DNA of 64,000 bases from Cryobacterium sp. HLT2-28 (GCF_004402495.1 NZ_SOFH01000008.1:171384-235383); one strand, 5' to 3'. Numbered from the stretch's first letter, positions 11,379-21,751 are shown. Numbers and translations are program-made. The notes: generated by a model from the letters alone, not told the origin.

Positions 11379-12320
11379 TTAGAAGGGCAGGAGCGGGTCG
11401 ACGCCGACGGCGACGAACAGAAGCGTGAGGTACACGATCGAACCGTGGAACACCCGCATCGGCGACACGTGTTCGTTCCGGATGGCGAGGCTGTACAAGC
11501 GGTGCGTTTCGTAGACGAACCAGCCGCCGGTGACCAGCGCCGTGAACGCGTAGACAAGCCCCATATCGGCGATCGGGATGAGCAGAAGGGAGCAGGCGAC
11601 CGTGGCCCAGGCGTACAGGATGACCTGCAGTCCGACCTGGCTGCGGCCGCGGATGACCGCGAGCATCGGCACCCCGGCGGCCTGGTACTCGCTGCGGTAC
11701 TTCATCGAGAGCGGCCAGTAGTGCGGCGGGGTCCACAGGAAGATGATCAGGAACAGGATGAACGGGGGCCAGGACAGGTCGCCGGTGACCGCAGCCCAGC
11801 CGATCAGGACCGGCATGCAGCCCGCGATGCCGCCCCAGACGATGTTCTGCGCGGTCCGCCGTTTGAGAACCAGCGTGTAGAAGACCACGTAGAGCAGGAT
11901 GGCGCCGAGCGACAGCAGGGCGGCGAGCCAGTTGGTGAACACCCAGAGCCAGACGATGGACACGGCGCCGAGAACCCACGCGAAAACGAGGGCCTGACGG
12001 TCGCTCAGCTCCCCCGTCACCAGCGGACGGTTCTTGGTGCGGTCCATCACCCGGTCGATGTCCCGGTCGATGTAGCAGTTGAAGGCCCCGGCCGATCCGG
12101 CGCTGAACGCACCGCCGACCAGGGTCGCCAGGACCAGCCACAGGCTCGGGATGCCCTGCTGCGCCAGGAACATGGTCGGCGCGGTCACGACGAGCAGGAG
12201 TTCGACGACCCTCGGCTTCGTCAGAGACAGATAGGCCAGGAACGTGCGCCGGAATGAGCGGGTTCCGCTCACGGTCGGGGTCGAGACGGGTCCGGGCATG
12301 ACTCCTCTTACGCTGTGCAT
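11379..12320 (-). CDS. ctaB: Protoheme IX farnesyltransferase (heme O synthase)
   Basis: A 313-residue UbiA-type membrane prenyltransferase that adds farnesyl to heme B to make heme O, the substrate of CtaA. The first Asp-rich motif is [20 protein letters not shown]; the heme-specific stretch [14 protein letters not shown] follows. The start is uncertain: ATG 12320 lies 9 bases after a TAGACT -10 (near leaderless), while ATG 12299 (MPGPVSTP) has AGGAG only 2 bases before it. It is divergent from tkt and runs into the importer operon. Confidence 0.94.
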   Translation of the reverse strand: MHSVRGVMPGPVSTPTVSGTRSFRRTFLAYLSLTKPRVVELLLVVTAPTMFLAQQGIPSLWLVLATLVGGAFSAGSAGAFNCYIDRDIDRVMDRTKNRPLVTGELSDRQALVFAWVLGAVSIVWLWVFTNWLAALLSLGAILLYVVFYTLVLKRRTAQNIVWGGIAGCMPVLIGWAAVTGDLSWPPFILFLIIFLWTPPHYWPLSMKYRSEYQAAGVPMLAVIRGRSQVGLQVILYAWATVACSLLLIPIADMGLVYAFTALVTGGWFVYETHRLYSLAIRNEHVSPMRVFHGSIVYLTLLFVAVGVDPLLPF

Positions 12321-12329
12321 TGTGAGACG

Positions 12330-12335
12330 AGTCTA
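12330..12335 (-). promoter_or_regulatory. Putative -10 of ctaB
   Basis: TAGACT on the minus strand, 9 bases before the ATG at 12320. The same hexamer precedes uvrA and uvrB in this window. Confidence 0.4.
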
Positions 12336-12437
12336 GGCGATCCGGCCGTGAGAACAGGCAGGGGCGCTCCGGACCGGGGCATCCGAGGTTCGGTGCCATA
12401 CGCCGTCACAACGCTCGGCCGTTTCTCGACGACTGCA

Positions 12438-12443
12438 TATACT
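12438..12443 (+). promoter_or_regulatory. Putative -10 of the tkt operon
   Basis: TATACT in the 277-base gap between ctaB and tkt, with a TG pair 2 bases upstream of it but no clear -35. It would give a leader of about 150 bases before the GTG at 12598. The leader contains in-frame ATGs at 12448 and about 12511. Confidence 0.45.
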
Positions 12444-12597
12444 GGGGATGCTCGCCAATCTCGGTGCATGCGCGGATCCACCGAAGTCGGGCCTCTGCCG
12501 CAACGCTTGGATGACGTCGATGTCCACGGGCGCGCTCAATCCAATGGGTGCGGGTTCACGACAACCTGCCCCTTTGTCTACGAAGGGTCAAGACCAA

Positions 12598-14691
12598 GTG
12601 GCAGCACTGCAGTGGGATTCGATTGACAACAAGGCGGTCGACACGGCACGTCTGCTCGCGGCCGACGCCGTCGAGAAGGTCGGGAACGGGCACCCGGGGA
12701 CGGCGATGAGCCTCGCCCCCGCCGCCTACCTGCTGTTCCAGAAGGTCATGCGCCGCGACCCTGCCGACAACGAATGGATCGGCCGCGACCGGTTCATCCT
12801 CTCGGTCGGACACAGCTCCCTCACGCAGTACGTGCAGTTGTACCTCGGCGGTTACGGCCTCGAACTCGACGACCTCAAGGCCCTTCGCACCTGGGGTTCG
12901 AAGACGCCGGGCCACCCCGAATACGGTCACACCGACGGTGTCGAGATCACCACGGGCCCGCTCGGCCAGGGGCTGGCCTCCGCGGTCGGCTTCGCCTACG
13001 CCTCTCGTTTCGAGCGCGGCATGTTCGACCCGGAGGCGCCGGCCGGCACGAGCCCGTTCGACCACTTCGTCTACGTGATCGCCGGCGACGGCGACCTGCA
13101 GGAAGGCATCACCAGCGAGGCGTCCTCGCTGGCCGGCCACCAGCAGCTCGGCAACCTGATCGCGATCTACGACAGCAACCAGATCTCGATCGAGGACGAC
13201 ACCAACATCGCCTTCACCGAGGACGTCGCTGCCCGCTACGAGGCCTATCACTGGCACGTGCAGACGGTCGACTGGAAGAAGACGGGCTCCTATGTTGAAG
13301 ACGTGCAGGCGCTCAACGACGCGATCGAGGCCGCCCAGGGCGTCACCGACAAGCCGTCCCTGATCATCCTGAAGACCATCATCGGCTGGCCCAGCCCGAA
13401 GAAGCAGAACACCGGCAAGATCCACGGTTCGGCGCTCGGCGCCGACGAGCTGGGGGCCGTCAAGGTGATCCTCGGCTTCGACCCGGAGCAGACCTTCGAG
13501 GTGGCCGACGAGGTCATCGAGCACACCCGCAAGGCGCTCGTCCGCGGCGCGGCCGCGCACTCCGACTGGGATGCCGCGTTCCTGGCGTGGGCAGAGGCGA
13601 ACCCCGAGCGCAAGGCGCTGCTCGACCGGGTACTTTCCGGTGAACTCCCCGAGGGCGTCGAAGCGGCCCTTCCGGTGTTCGAAGGCGGCACCGAGGTGTC
13701 GACGCGCGCGGCATCCGGCAAGGTCCTGACCGCGCTCGGCGCCGTCATCCCCGAACTCTGGGGCGGCTCGGCCGACCTCGCCGAGTCGAACAACACCACC
13801 ATCGGCGGTGCCGCCTCGTTCATTCCCGGCGAGCATTCCACCCACGAGTGGACGGGCAATGAGTACGGCCGGGTGCTGCACTTCGGCATCCGTGAGCACG
13901 CGATGGCCGCCATCCTCAACGGCATCGTGCTGCACGGAAACACCCGCCCCTTCGGTGGCACGTTCCTCATCTTCAGCGACTACATGCGCCCAGCGATCCG
14001 GTTGGCCGCGCTGATGAAGGCCCCCTCGATCTTCGTCTGGACGCACGATTCCGTCGCCCTCGGCGAGGACGGTCCCACCCACCAGCCGATCGAGCAGCTT
14101 GCGACCCTGCGCGCCATTCCCGGCCTCGACGTGGTCCGCCCCGGCGACGCCAACGAGGTGTCCTGGGCCTGGAAGACGATCCTTGAACGCCGGAACGGTC
14201 CGGCCGGGATCGTCCTGACCCGCCAGAACATCCCGGTGTTCACCCGCGGCGACGGCGACGCAACCGGCGACGTCCTCGCCTCGGCCCGGAACGTGGCCAA
14301 GGGCGCGTACATCCTGGCGGAGGCGGCCAACGGCACACCCGACGTCATCCTGATCGGCACCGGTTCAGAGGTGCAGCTGGCGCTGGCCGCCAGGGAAGCG
14401 CTGAAGGCTGAGGGCATCAACGCCCGCGTCGTGTCGGCGCCGAGCCTCGAATGGTTCACGGAGCAGTCAGCGGAGTACCGCGAGTCGGTCCTTCCGAAAA
14501 CCGTGACGGCCCGGGTATCGATCGAGGCGGGAATCGCGTTGACCTGGGACAGGTACGTCGGCGATCGCGGCCGCAGCATCTCCATCGAGCACTTCGGCGC
14601 GTCGGCGGATTACAAGACCCTGTTCCGCGAATTCGGTATCACGACGGAGGCCGTCGTCGCCGCCGCCAAGGATTCACTCGCCGCCCTCTGA
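12598..14691 (+). CDS. tkt: Transketolase
   Basis: A 697-residue ThDP enzyme that moves two-carbon units between ketose and aldose phosphates in the pentose phosphate pathway. It shows GNGHPGTAMSLAP near the start, the thiamine motif GDGDLQEGITSEA followed by NQIS, and the pyrimidine-domain stretch FGIREHAMAAILNG. The GTG at 12598 (VAALQWDSIDN) gives the family's usual length and has GAAGGG 10 bases upstream. A longer in-frame reading from ATG 12448 would add 50 low-homology residues. First gene of the plus-strand operon. Confidence 0.96.
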   Translation: MAALQWDSIDNKAVDTARLLAADAVEKVGNGHPGTAMSLAPAAYLLFQKVMRRDPADNEWIGRDRFILSVGHSSLTQYVQLYLGGYGLELDDLKALRTWGSKTPGHPEYGHTDGVEITTGPLGQGLASAVGFAYASRFERGMFDPEAPAGTSPFDHFVYVIAGDGDLQEGITSEASSLAGHQQLGNLIAIYDSNQISIEDDTNIAFTEDVAARYEAYHWHVQTVDWKKTGSYVEDVQALNDAIEAAQGVTDKPSLIILKTIIGWPSPKKQNTGKIHGSALGADELGAVKVILGFDPEQTFEVADEVIEHTRKALVRGAAAHSDWDAAFLAWAEANPERKALLDRVLSGELPEGVEAALPVFEGGTEVSTRAASGKVLTALGAVIPELWGGSADLAESNNTTIGGAASFIPGEHSTHEWTGNEYGRVLHFGIREHAMAAILNGIVLHGNTRPFGGTFLIFSDYMRPAIRLAALMKAPSIFVWTHDSVALGEDGPTHQPIEQLATLRAIPGLDVVRPGDANEVSWAWKTILERRNGPAGIVLTRQNIPVFTRGDGDATGDVLASARNVAKGAYILAEAANGTPDVILIGTGSEVQLALAAREALKAEGINARVVSAPSLEWFTEQSAEYRESVLPKTVTARVSIEAGIALTWDRYVGDRGRSISIEHFGASADYKTLFREFGITTEAVVAAAKDSLAAL

Positions 14692-14749
14692 GCTCGTCGA
14701 CGGCGCCCACCCCCACACCTGAATCACCCGCTTCACTAGGAGAATCACT

Positions 14750-15883
14750 ATGACCGAGAACACTCCCCTTGCCCAGCTATCCACTGCCGGCGTCAGCATT
14801 TGGCTCGATGACCTGTCCCGCGAACGCATCGTTTCCGGCGGCCTGCAGAACCTGATCGACACGAAGAACGTCGTCGGTGTGACCACCAACCCGACCATCT
14901 TCGCCGGCGCCCTCAGCAAGGGCGACGCGTACGTGGAGCAGGTGGCGGCCCTCGCCGCCGCCGGCGCCACCGTGCAGGAGGCCGTCTTCGAGATCACGAC
15001 CGACGACGTCCGGGCCGCCAGCGACATCTTCCGCCCCGTCTACGACGGCACCCGCGGCGTCGACGGCCGGGTCTCGATCGAGGTCGAGCCCGGCCTCGCC
15101 CACGACGCGGCCGGCACGGTCGCCCAGGCTGAGGAACTCTGGGCCAAGGTGGACCGTCCCAACGCCATGATCAAGATCCCGGCGACCATCGAGGGTCTCG
15201 ACGCGATCACCGCGACCATCGCGCAGGGCATCAGCGTGAACGTCACCCTGATCTTCAGCCTCGAGCGTCACCGCCAGGTCATCAACGCCTACCTGTCCGG
15301 CCTGGAGAAGGCCCGCTCGGCCGGCCTCGACCTGTCGACGATCCACTCCGTGGCCTCGTTCTTCGTGTCGCGCGTCGACACCGAGATCAACCAGCGCCTC
15401 GAAGCCATCGGCACGGATGCGGCCCTCGCCCTCAAGAGCAAGGCCGGCGTCGCCAACGCCCAGCTGGCCTACGAGGTCTTCGAACAGGCCTTCTCCAGTG
15501 AGCGCGCCCTCGGCCTTCTCGCTGCCGGCGCCAACAAGCAGCGCCCGCTCTGGGCGTCCACCGGCGTCAAGGACCCGACCCTGCCGGACACCCTCTACGT
15601 GACCAACCTGGTCGCACCAGAGGTCGTCAACACGATGCCCGAGAAGACGCTCGAGGCGACGCTCGACCACGGTGTCATCCCCGCCGACTCGGTCACCGGC
15701 GCCTACGACGAGGCCAACGCCGTACTCGACGCTCTCGCGAACGAAGGCGTCTCCTACGTGGACGTCACCCAGGTCCTCGAGGCGGAGGGTGTCGCCAAGT
15801 TCATCGTCTCCTGGAACGAACTCCTCGAAACCGTTTCCGTCGCGCTCGACGCCGCGAAGGCCACCGCGGGAGCAGCACTGTGA
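14750..15883 (+). CDS. tal: Transaldolase
   Basis: A 377-residue class I aldolase-type enzyme transferring dihydroxyacetone units in the pentose phosphate pathway. The Schiff-base lysine is in [15 protein letters not shown] and the N-terminal motif is [17 protein letters not shown] at 14750 follows AGGAGAATCACT. The length fits the long actinobacterial TalB-like form. Its TGA overlaps the GTG of pgi. Confidence 0.96.
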   Translation: MTENTPLAQLSTAGVSIWLDDLSRERIVSGGLQNLIDTKNVVGVTTNPTIFAGALSKGDAYVEQVAALAAAGATVQEAVFEITTDDVRAASDIFRPVYDGTRGVDGRVSIEVEPGLAHDAAGTVAQAEELWAKVDRPNAMIKIPATIEGLDAITATIAQGISVNVTLIFSLERHRQVINAYLSGLEKARSAGLDLSTIHSVASFFVSRVDTEINQRLEAIGTDAALALKSKAGVANAQLAYEVFEQAFSSERALGLLAAGANKQRPLWASTGVKDPTLPDTLYVTNLVAPEVVNTMPEKTLEATLDHGVIPADSVTGAYDEANAVLDALANEGVSYVDVTQVLEAEGVAKFIVSWNELLETVSVALDAAKATAGAAL

Positions 15884-17487
15884 GCTTCCGCATCTCGGTC
15901 AGCGGCGCGGCCGCCGACGCCGTGCGCAGCACGGTCCCGACCCTCGTCGCCGACATGGTCGCATCCGGCATCACCGCGTTGGACCCTGCCCTCTGGGGCC
16001 CGGAAGCCGAGGACGACGCTGCCAAGCGACTCGGCTGGACCGAGTCGGTTTCCGTCTCCCGGCCGCTCATCCCCGAGATCCTGGCGCTGCGCGACGAACT
16101 GCGCGCCAAGGGAGTGGACCGGATCGCCCTGGCCGGCATGGGCGGCTCCTCGCTCGCGCCGGAGGTCATCACCCGCACCGCCGGCGTGCCCCTGACGGTG
16201 CTCGACTCGACCGACCCAGGTCAGGTCCTCGCCGCACTCGGCGACCATCTTGCCGCCACCGCGCTCGTCGTCTCCTCCAAGTCGGGCTCGACTGCGGAGA
16301 CCGACAGCCAGCGTCGCGTGTTCGAACGTGCCTTCCGCGAAGCCGGCATCGACCCGGCCGAGCGGATCATCGTCGTCACCGACCCTGGTTCCCCGCTGGA
16401 CGCGTCCGCGCGCGCCGCCGGTTACCGCGTCTTCAACGCCGATCCCACCGTCGGCGGGCGCTTCTCCGTGCTGACCGCCTTCGGCCTGGTGCCGTCCGGG
16501 CTCGCCGGGGTGGACATCAATGAGTTGCTCGACGAGGCCGAGGCGATCTCGATCGCCCTTGCCGTCGACAGCCCGGAGAACCCGGGGCTCATCCTCGGTG
16601 CGGCGATCGCCGCGACCACGCCGCGTCGAGACAAGCTCGCGATCGTCTCCGACGGCACCCACATCGTCGGTTTCGCCGACTGGGCCGAACAGCTCATTGC
16701 CGAGTCCACCGGCAAACAGGGAAAGGGCATCCTCCCGGTCGTCCTCGGTCTGGCTGCCCCCGAGCTGTCGGAGAACCTCCCCGATGTCCAGGTCGTGCGC
16801 CTCGTCGCCGACGCCGGGATGGAGGTCTTCTCTGCCCGAGACGGCGCGGATGAGATCCGCGTCAGCGGAACCCTCGGCGCGCAGTTCCTGGTCTGGGAGT
16901 ACGCCACCGTCATCGCCGGGCGCCTGATCGGCATCAACCCCTTCGATCAGCCCGACGTGGAGGCTGCCAAGATCGCCACCCGCGGCCTGCTCGACGCCCG
17001 CCCGGAACCCGTTCCCGCGGCGTTCATCTCGGACGGCATCGAGGTCAGGGGCACTGCCCACGTGATCGGGGCCGCCAGCGACCTGGCCTCCGCCATCGAC
17101 GCGCTCCTGGAGGAGCTCGGCCCGGACGGCTATCTGTCCGTGCAGGGCTACGTCAACCGCCTGGCCCTGCCGCAGCTCGCCGAGATCCGCGACCTGCTCG
17201 CGGCCCTGTCCCAGCGCCCGGTGACCTTCGGGTGGGGACCTCGGTTCCTGCACTCGACCGGCCAGCTGCACAAGGGCGGCCCGGCCACCGGCGTCTTCCT
17301 GCAGATCCTCGCCACTCCCCCCGTCGACCTGGACATCCCGGAGCGCCCGTTCACGTTCGGAGAGCTCATCCAGGCCCAGGCCAGCGGAGACGCGAGCGTT
17401 CTGGCCGACCACGGTCGCCCAGTGCTCACGCTCACACTGACCCAACCGGAAGCGAACGTGGCCACACTGTTCGCGGCCCTCCGCTAA
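15880..17487 (+). CDS. pgi: Glucose-6-phosphate isomerase
   Basis: A 535-residue enzyme interconverting glucose 6-phosphate and fructose 6-phosphate, linking glycolysis to the oxidative branch encoded just downstream. Two SIS-type sugar-phosphate folds are seen, with [26 protein letters not shown] and the family signature [13 protein letters not shown]. The sequence is the divergent actinobacterial type. It begins with GTG overlapping the tal stop (GTGA), which indicates coupling. Confidence 0.93.
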   Translation: MSFRISVSGAAADAVRSTVPTLVADMVASGITALDPALWGPEAEDDAAKRLGWTESVSVSRPLIPEILALRDELRAKGVDRIALAGMGGSSLAPEVITRTAGVPLTVLDSTDPGQVLAALGDHLAATALVVSSKSGSTAETDSQRRVFERAFREAGIDPAERIIVVTDPGSPLDASARAAGYRVFNADPTVGGRFSVLTAFGLVPSGLAGVDINELLDEAEAISIALAVDSPENPGLILGAAIAATTPRRDKLAIVSDGTHIVGFADWAEQLIAESTGKQGKGILPVVLGLAAPELSENLPDVQVVRLVADAGMEVFSARDGADEIRVSGTLGAQFLVWEYATVIAGRLIGINPFDQPDVEAAKIATRGLLDARPEPVPAAFISDGIEVRGTAHVIGAASDLASAIDALLEELGPDGYLSVQGYVNRLALPQLAEIRDLLAALSQRPVTFGWGPRFLHSTGQLHKGGPATGVFLQILATPPVDLDIPERPFTFGELIQAQASGDASVLADHGRPVLTLTLTQPEANVATLFAALR

Positions 17488-17547
17488 CCGAAACGCGTCA
17501 CCCGGCCGGCCACGGCCACGCCGCTGTCCACACCCTGAAGGAGCTGC

Positions 17548-19089
17548 ATGTCCCCGGTGGAAATCACCCCGGAGTTCAATCCCCTGCGATCGCCCTCCGA
17601 CTACCGCCTGAATCGAATTGCGGGGCCCAGCAGCCTCGTCATTTTCGGCGTGACCGGAGACCTCTCACGGAAGAAACTCATGCCGGCCGTCTACGACCTG
17701 GCCAACCGGGGCCTGCTGCCGCCCGGATTCGCCCTGGTCGGCTTCGCCCGGCGGGACTGGGACAACGAGGACTTCATGCAGGTGGTGCACGACTCCGTCA
17801 AGGAGTTCGCCCGCACCGAGTTCCATGAGGATGTCTGGGCGCAGCTGGCCGAGGGCATCCGTTTCGTTCCTGGGACGTTCGACGACGACGAGTCGTTCGA
17901 ACGTCTCAAGGAGACGATCGCGTCGCTCGATGAGGAACGCGGAACGATGGGCAACCACGCGTTCTACCTGTCGATCCCGCCGAAGGCCTTCCCTCAGGTG
18001 ACCGAGCAGCTCAGGCGGTCCGGGCTGGCGGAACAGAAGAACGGGCAATGGCGGCGTGTCGTGATCGAGAAGCCGTTCGGCAGCGACCTGCAGACCGCGC
18101 GCGAACTGAACGACGTTGTCGAGTCGGTCTTCCCTCCCGATTCCGTCTTCAGGATCGACCACTACCTGGGCAAGGAGACGGTCCAGAACATTCTGGCGCT
18201 GCGTTTCGCCAACCAGTTGTACGAACCGATCTGGAACGCCAACTACGTCGACCACGTGCAGATCACGATGGCCGAGGACATCGGCGTCGGCGGCCGGGCC
18301 GGCTACTACGACGGCATCGGCGCGGCCAGGGACGTGATCCAGAACCACCTGCTCCAGCTCCTGGCCCTCACCGCGATGGAGGAGCCCATCTCCTTCGACG
18401 CGGCAGACCTGCGCACCGAGAAGGAGAAGGTGCTCGCGTCGATCCGCCTGCCGGAAGACCTCGCCACCGGCACGGCCAGGGGCCAGTATGCCGGCGGCTG
18501 GCAGGGCGGGGAGAAGGTCCTCGGCTTCCTCGAGGAGGACGGCATGGACCCCGAGTCGGTCACCGAGACCTACGCGGCGCTCCGCCTCACGATCGACACC
18601 CGTCGCTGGTCGGGGGTGCCGTTCTACCTCCGGGCAGGCAAACGCCTCGGACGCCGCGTCACCGAGATCGCCGTCGTGTTCAAGCGAGCGCCGCAGCATC
18701 TCTTTGCGAAGGGCAACACGGCCGACCTCGGCCAGAACGCACTCGTGATCCGGGTGCAGCCCGACGAGGGCGTCACCATTCGCTTCGGTTCCAAGGTGCC
18801 CGGTGTCGGCATGCAGGTGCGGGACGTCACCATGGACTTCGGCTACGGCCATGCCTTCACCGAGGCCAGCCCGGAGGCCTACGAGCGCCTGATCCTCGAC
18901 GTGCTCCTCGGCGACCCGCCCCTCTTCCCCCGGCATGAAGAGGTGGAACTGTCCTGGAAGATCCTCGATCCGATCGAGGAGTTCTGGGCCGAGCAGGGAC
19001 AACCGGAGCAGTACCGTCCGGGAACCTGGGGCCCGGCCTCAGCCGATGAACTGCTGTCTCGCGACGGCCGACACTGGAGACGCCCATGA
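17548..19089 (+). CDS. zwf: Glucose-6-phosphate 1-dehydrogenase
   Basis: A 513-residue NADP-dependent dehydrogenase making 6-phosphogluconolactone, the first NADPH-yielding step of the pathway. The N-terminal nucleotide motif is FGVTGDLSRKKLMPA and the active-site signature RIDHYLGKETVQNI is at about residues 202-215. ATG is preceded by GAAGGAG. The stop overlaps the ATG of opcA, its assembly partner. Confidence 0.97.
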   Translation: MSPVEITPEFNPLRSPSDYRLNRIAGPSSLVIFGVTGDLSRKKLMPAVYDLANRGLLPPGFALVGFARRDWDNEDFMQVVHDSVKEFARTEFHEDVWAQLAEGIRFVPGTFDDDESFERLKETIASLDEERGTMGNHAFYLSIPPKAFPQVTEQLRRSGLAEQKNGQWRRVVIEKPFGSDLQTARELNDVVESVFPPDSVFRIDHYLGKETVQNILALRFANQLYEPIWNANYVDHVQITMAEDIGVGGRAGYYDGIGAARDVIQNHLLQLLALTAMEEPISFDAADLRTEKEKVLASIRLPEDLATGTARGQYAGGWQGGEKVLGFLEEDGMDPESVTETYAALRLTIDTRRWSGVPFYLRAGKRLGRRVTEIAVVFKRAPQHLFAKGNTADLGQNALVIRVQPDEGVTIRFGSKVPGVGMQVRDVTMDFGYGHAFTEASPEAYERLILDVLLGDPPLFPRHEEVELSWKILDPIEEFWAEQGQPEQYRPGTWGPASADELLSRDGRHWRRP

Positions 19090-20054
19090 TCGTCGATCTT
19101 CCCGACACCACCACCTCCAAGATCTCCAAGGCCCTGGTCAGGATCCGCGAAGAGGGCGGCGCGGTCGCTCTCGGCCGGGTCCTCACCCTGATCATCGCGT
19201 CGACGATGGGCCATGAAGAGGAGGCCATCGAGGCCGCGAACGACGCGTCCCGCGAGCACCCGATGCGGGTCATCGTCGTGTCCACCCAGGCGCTCGATGA
19301 CAAGGGTCTCGCCACGACAGCACGCATCGACGCGGAGATCCGGGTCGGCGGCGACGCCGGCGCAAGCGAGGTCATCGTGCTCCGCGCCTACGGCGAGGCC
19401 GCCAGCGACCCGGAGAGCCTGGTCACCGGCCTGCTGCTGCCGGATGCTCCCGTCGTGGCCTGGTGGCCCGGTGTGGCCCCGGCCGTGCCCGCCGAGTCCC
19501 CGCTCGGACGCATCGCCTACCGCCGGATCACGGACGCGTCCGCGCAGCTCGACCCGCAAGCCGCGCTGCATCACCTCTGCACCTCCTATCGCCCCGGCGA
19601 CACCGACTTCGCCTGGACCCGGCTGACCTTGTGGCGAGCCCAGCTCGCCGCGGTCCTCGACCAGCCGCCCTACCTGCCGGTCACGGCCGTTCAGGTGTCC
19701 GGTGCGTCAGATTCCCCGTCGACCGCCCTGCTGGCCGCCTGGCTCCAGTTGCAGCTGCAGGTTCCGGTCAGCTACGAGTTCACCACCGATCCCCTGTCCA
19801 GCGGTATCCGCGGCGTGCACCTCACCCGAGCGGCCGGCGTGATCTCGCTCGAGCGGGAGGTGCCCGGCATCGCCACCCTCACTCAGCCGGGCCAGCCGGT
19901 GCAGGACCTCACCCTCAAACGGCGCAGTCTCCGCGACTGCCTCAGCGACGAGCTGCGCCGACTCGACCCTGATGAGTTGTATGGTGAGGTCATCACGCGC
20001 GGCCTCCCGCACCTTGACGATGTGGTCGCAGATCAAACCGAAGGACGACCGTGA
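19086..20054 (+). CDS. opcA: Glucose-6-phosphate dehydrogenase assembly protein OpcA
   Basis: A 322-residue OpcA family protein, needed in Actinobacteria and cyanobacteria for full activity or assembly of Zwf. The N-terminus MIVDLPDTTTSKISKALVR and the central VVAWWPGVAPAVPAES stretch are typical. There is no catalytic motif. It overlaps both neighbours (zwf and pgl) by four bases, so it is produced in step with them. Some homologues are redox-responsive, but nothing here tests this. Confidence 0.95.
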   Translation: MIVDLPDTTTSKISKALVRIREEGGAVALGRVLTLIIASTMGHEEEAIEAANDASREHPMRVIVVSTQALDDKGLATTARIDAEIRVGGDAGASEVIVLRAYGEAASDPESLVTGLLLPDAPVVAWWPGVAPAVPAESPLGRIAYRRITDASAQLDPQAALHHLCTSYRPGDTDFAWTRLTLWRAQLAAVLDQPPYLPVTAVQVSGASDSPSTALLAAWLQLQLQVPVSYEFTTDPLSSGIRGVHLTRAAGVISLEREVPGIATLTQPGQPVQDLTLKRRSLRDCLSDELRRLDPDELYGEVITRGLPHLDDVVADQTEGRP

Positions 20055-20821
20055 CCAACGAACGACGCGTACTCGTACACCCGGACCGGGCCGCCCTCGC
20101 GGCGTCGGTGGCGGCTCGATTCATCACGACGGCCGTGGACATCCTGCATGAGCAGGGTGAGATCAATGTGGTCCTCGCGGGCGGCTCCGTCGCCAACGAG
20201 GTGCTCGAGGCGATCAACGCCTCCGCAGCCAGGGACACCATCGATTGGGACCTGGTCACCTTCTGGTGGGGTGACGAGCGCTGGGTGCCGAAGAACGACC
20301 CCGAACGCAACGAGCTGCAGGCGCGGAACGCACTCCTCGACCACATCGCGGTCCCCGCGGCGAACATCCATCCCTTCGCGGCCTCGGACGAGGGCACCGA
20401 TCTGGATTCCGCCGCCGCAGCCTACGCGGCCCAACTCGAGGCCGCGTCGATCGAGGGCACTGCCCTTCCGCGCTTTGATATCACGTTCCTGGGCGTCGGA
20501 CCGGACGGACACGTCGCCTCGCTCTTCCCGCACCAGCCCGGGATCAGGGAGTCGGAGGCGAGTGTGCTCGCCGTGCGGGAATCGCCCAAGCCCCCCGCGG
20601 AACGACTCAGCCTGAGCAGGCCCGCCCTCAACTCATCCCGGTGCATCTGGATGGTCCTCGCCGGGCCGGACAAGGCATCCGCCCTCGGGCTCGCCCTCGC
20701 CGGCGCGAGCCGTGACGAGGTTCCCGTGGCCGGGATCAAGGGACGCCGATACACGAACTTCTTCGTTGACCGGGAAGCCGCCGCGGAGGTCCCGGAGAAC
20801 CTCACCGCGTCGACCTTCTGA
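20051..20821 (+). CDS. pgl: 6-phosphogluconolactonase
   Basis: A 256-residue DevB/SOL-type lactonase that hydrolyses the Zwf product to 6-phosphogluconate. It has the sugar-phosphate loop LAGGSVANEVLEAI, the motif FWWGDERWVPKNDPERN and GVGPDGHVASLFPH. It starts with GTG overlapping the opcA stop and closes the operon. A strong terminator follows. Confidence 0.95.
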   Translation: MTNERRVLVHPDRAALAASVAARFITTAVDILHEQGEINVVLAGGSVANEVLEAINASAARDTIDWDLVTFWWGDERWVPKNDPERNELQARNALLDHIAVPAANIHPFAASDEGTDLDSAAAAYAAQLEAASIEGTALPRFDITFLGVGPDGHVASLFPHQPGIRESEASVLAVRESPKPPAERLSLSRPALNSSRCIWMVLAGPDKASALGLALAGASRDEVPVAGIKGRRYTNFFVDREAAAEVPENLTASTF

Positions 20822-20871
20822 CTGGACTCTGAAGCGGGCTACGCGAGCCGGCCCAAAAGAGCGGCAAGAAA

Positions 20872-20903
20872 AGAGAGGGCCCCGATATATCGGGGCCCTC
20901 TCT
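20872..20903. terminator. Bidirectional terminator between pgl and rbpA
   Basis: A perfect 32-base palindrome: AGAGAGGGCCCCGATA followed by its exact reverse complement. It lies between the convergent pgl (plus) and rbpA (minus) genes and can end transcription from both sides. T-rich sequence (TGTGTCTT) follows on the plus strand. Confidence 0.85.
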
Positions 20904-20939
20904 GTGTCTTCCGGAACCTGGGACCGGACGGCCGGGATG

Positions 20940-21308
20940 CTAGTTGGTGGCGGAGAGCTTCCCGCGACGAACCCGCAACTGCTGCAGCGCCTCTTCGAGG
21001 AGGGATTCGGCTTCCTCCTCAGTGCGACGCTCCTTCACGTAGGCGAGGTGCGTCTTGTACGGCTCGAGCTTCACCACCGACGGCGGGTTCTCCTTGTCGC
21101 GCCCCGCAGGCAGGCCTGATGACGGGCAGTCGATGGTCTCCGGGATTTCGTCGTCCGGGAGGTTCGCCGCGAAGTACCGGACCGTCTCATTGCCGAGGGC
21201 GTCCCAGTAGGAAACCCTGATCCGGTCCGCGTGGAAACCGCGGTCCTGCTCACCCATGGGGCCAGCTCCTACACGGGAGCCACGAATTGCGCTGCCACCA
21301 GATGCCAT
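20940..21308 (-). CDS. rbpA: RNA polymerase-binding protein RbpA
   Basis: A 122-residue actinobacterial factor that binds sigma and core RNA polymerase and promotes open-complex formation at housekeeping promoters. It shows the basic N-terminus AIRGSRVGAG, then HADRIRVSYWDALGNE and an acidic sigma-interaction helix near RRTEEEAESLLEEAL. In place of the four-Cys zinc site of some orthologues only one Cys is seen (TIDCPSSG). ATG has GGAGGAACATC in front. Downstream of secG in the same direction. Confidence 0.95.
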   Translation of the reverse strand: MASGGSAIRGSRVGAGPMGEQDRGFHADRIRVSYWDALGNETVRYFAANLPDDEIPETIDCPSSGLPAGRDKENPPSVVKLEPYKTHLAYVKERRTEEEAESLLEEALQQLRVRRGKLSATN

Positions 21309-21393
21309 GATGTTCCTCCGCTAGAAAGGGGCGTTGAAGCTGATCGGCCGTTTCAGCCAATGTTGACGTGAACGGGTCGTGCAGAATTCGTTC

Positions 21394-21414
21394 GGCCGGG
21401 AATCAACCCCGGCC
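21394..21414 (-). terminator. Hairpin after secG
   Basis: GGCCGGG, a 7-base loop, then CCCGGCC, 12 bases downstream of the secG stop and about 85 bases before rbpA. No U-tract. It may only attenuate read-through into rbpA. Confidence 0.45.
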
Positions 21415-21426
21415 TCGCGAAGTGGA

Positions 21427-21678
21427 TCAGAGACCCACGCCGAACTTCGTGATCAGTCCGAGGACGACGATGCACGAGATCCACAGGAGTCCCAGGATGA
21501 CGGTGATGCGGTTGAGGTTTCGTTCGGCGACGCCGGAAGCGCCGAGGTTCGAGGTCACACCGCCGCCGAACATGTCGGACAGTCCGCCGCCACGCCCCTT
21601 GTGCAACAGAATGAGCATGGTGAGCAGGAGGCTCGTAATGCCGAGCAAAACCTGCAGCACTACCTGGAGAATACCCAC
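21427..21678 (-). CDS. secG: Preprotein translocase subunit SecG
   Basis: An 83-residue membrane protein with two hydrophobic segments (ILQVVLQVLLGITSLLLTML and ITVILGLLWISCIVVLGLI) joined by the Gly-rich cytoplasmic loop HKGRGGGLSDMFGGG. It stabilises the SecYEG channel. The GTG at 21678 is chosen over the longer reading to 21747: GAAAGG precedes it and it gives the family length. It follows the tpiA terminator. Confidence 0.94.
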   Translation of the reverse strand: MGILQVVLQVLLGITSLLLTMLILLHKGRGGGLSDMFGGGVTSNLGASGVAERNLNRITVILGLLWISCIVVLGLITKFGVGL

Positions 21679-21751
21679 GCGAAACCTTTCACAGTGCGAT
21701 GGGGCACTTGCCCCACCAAGATCAGTGATAATCATAGCCTGACTCACGTCA

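Noticed and set aside
12321..12597. Riboswitch or RNA gene upstream of tkt
   Set aside because: No recognisable conserved core or strong hairpin set; only a -10-like element and leader.
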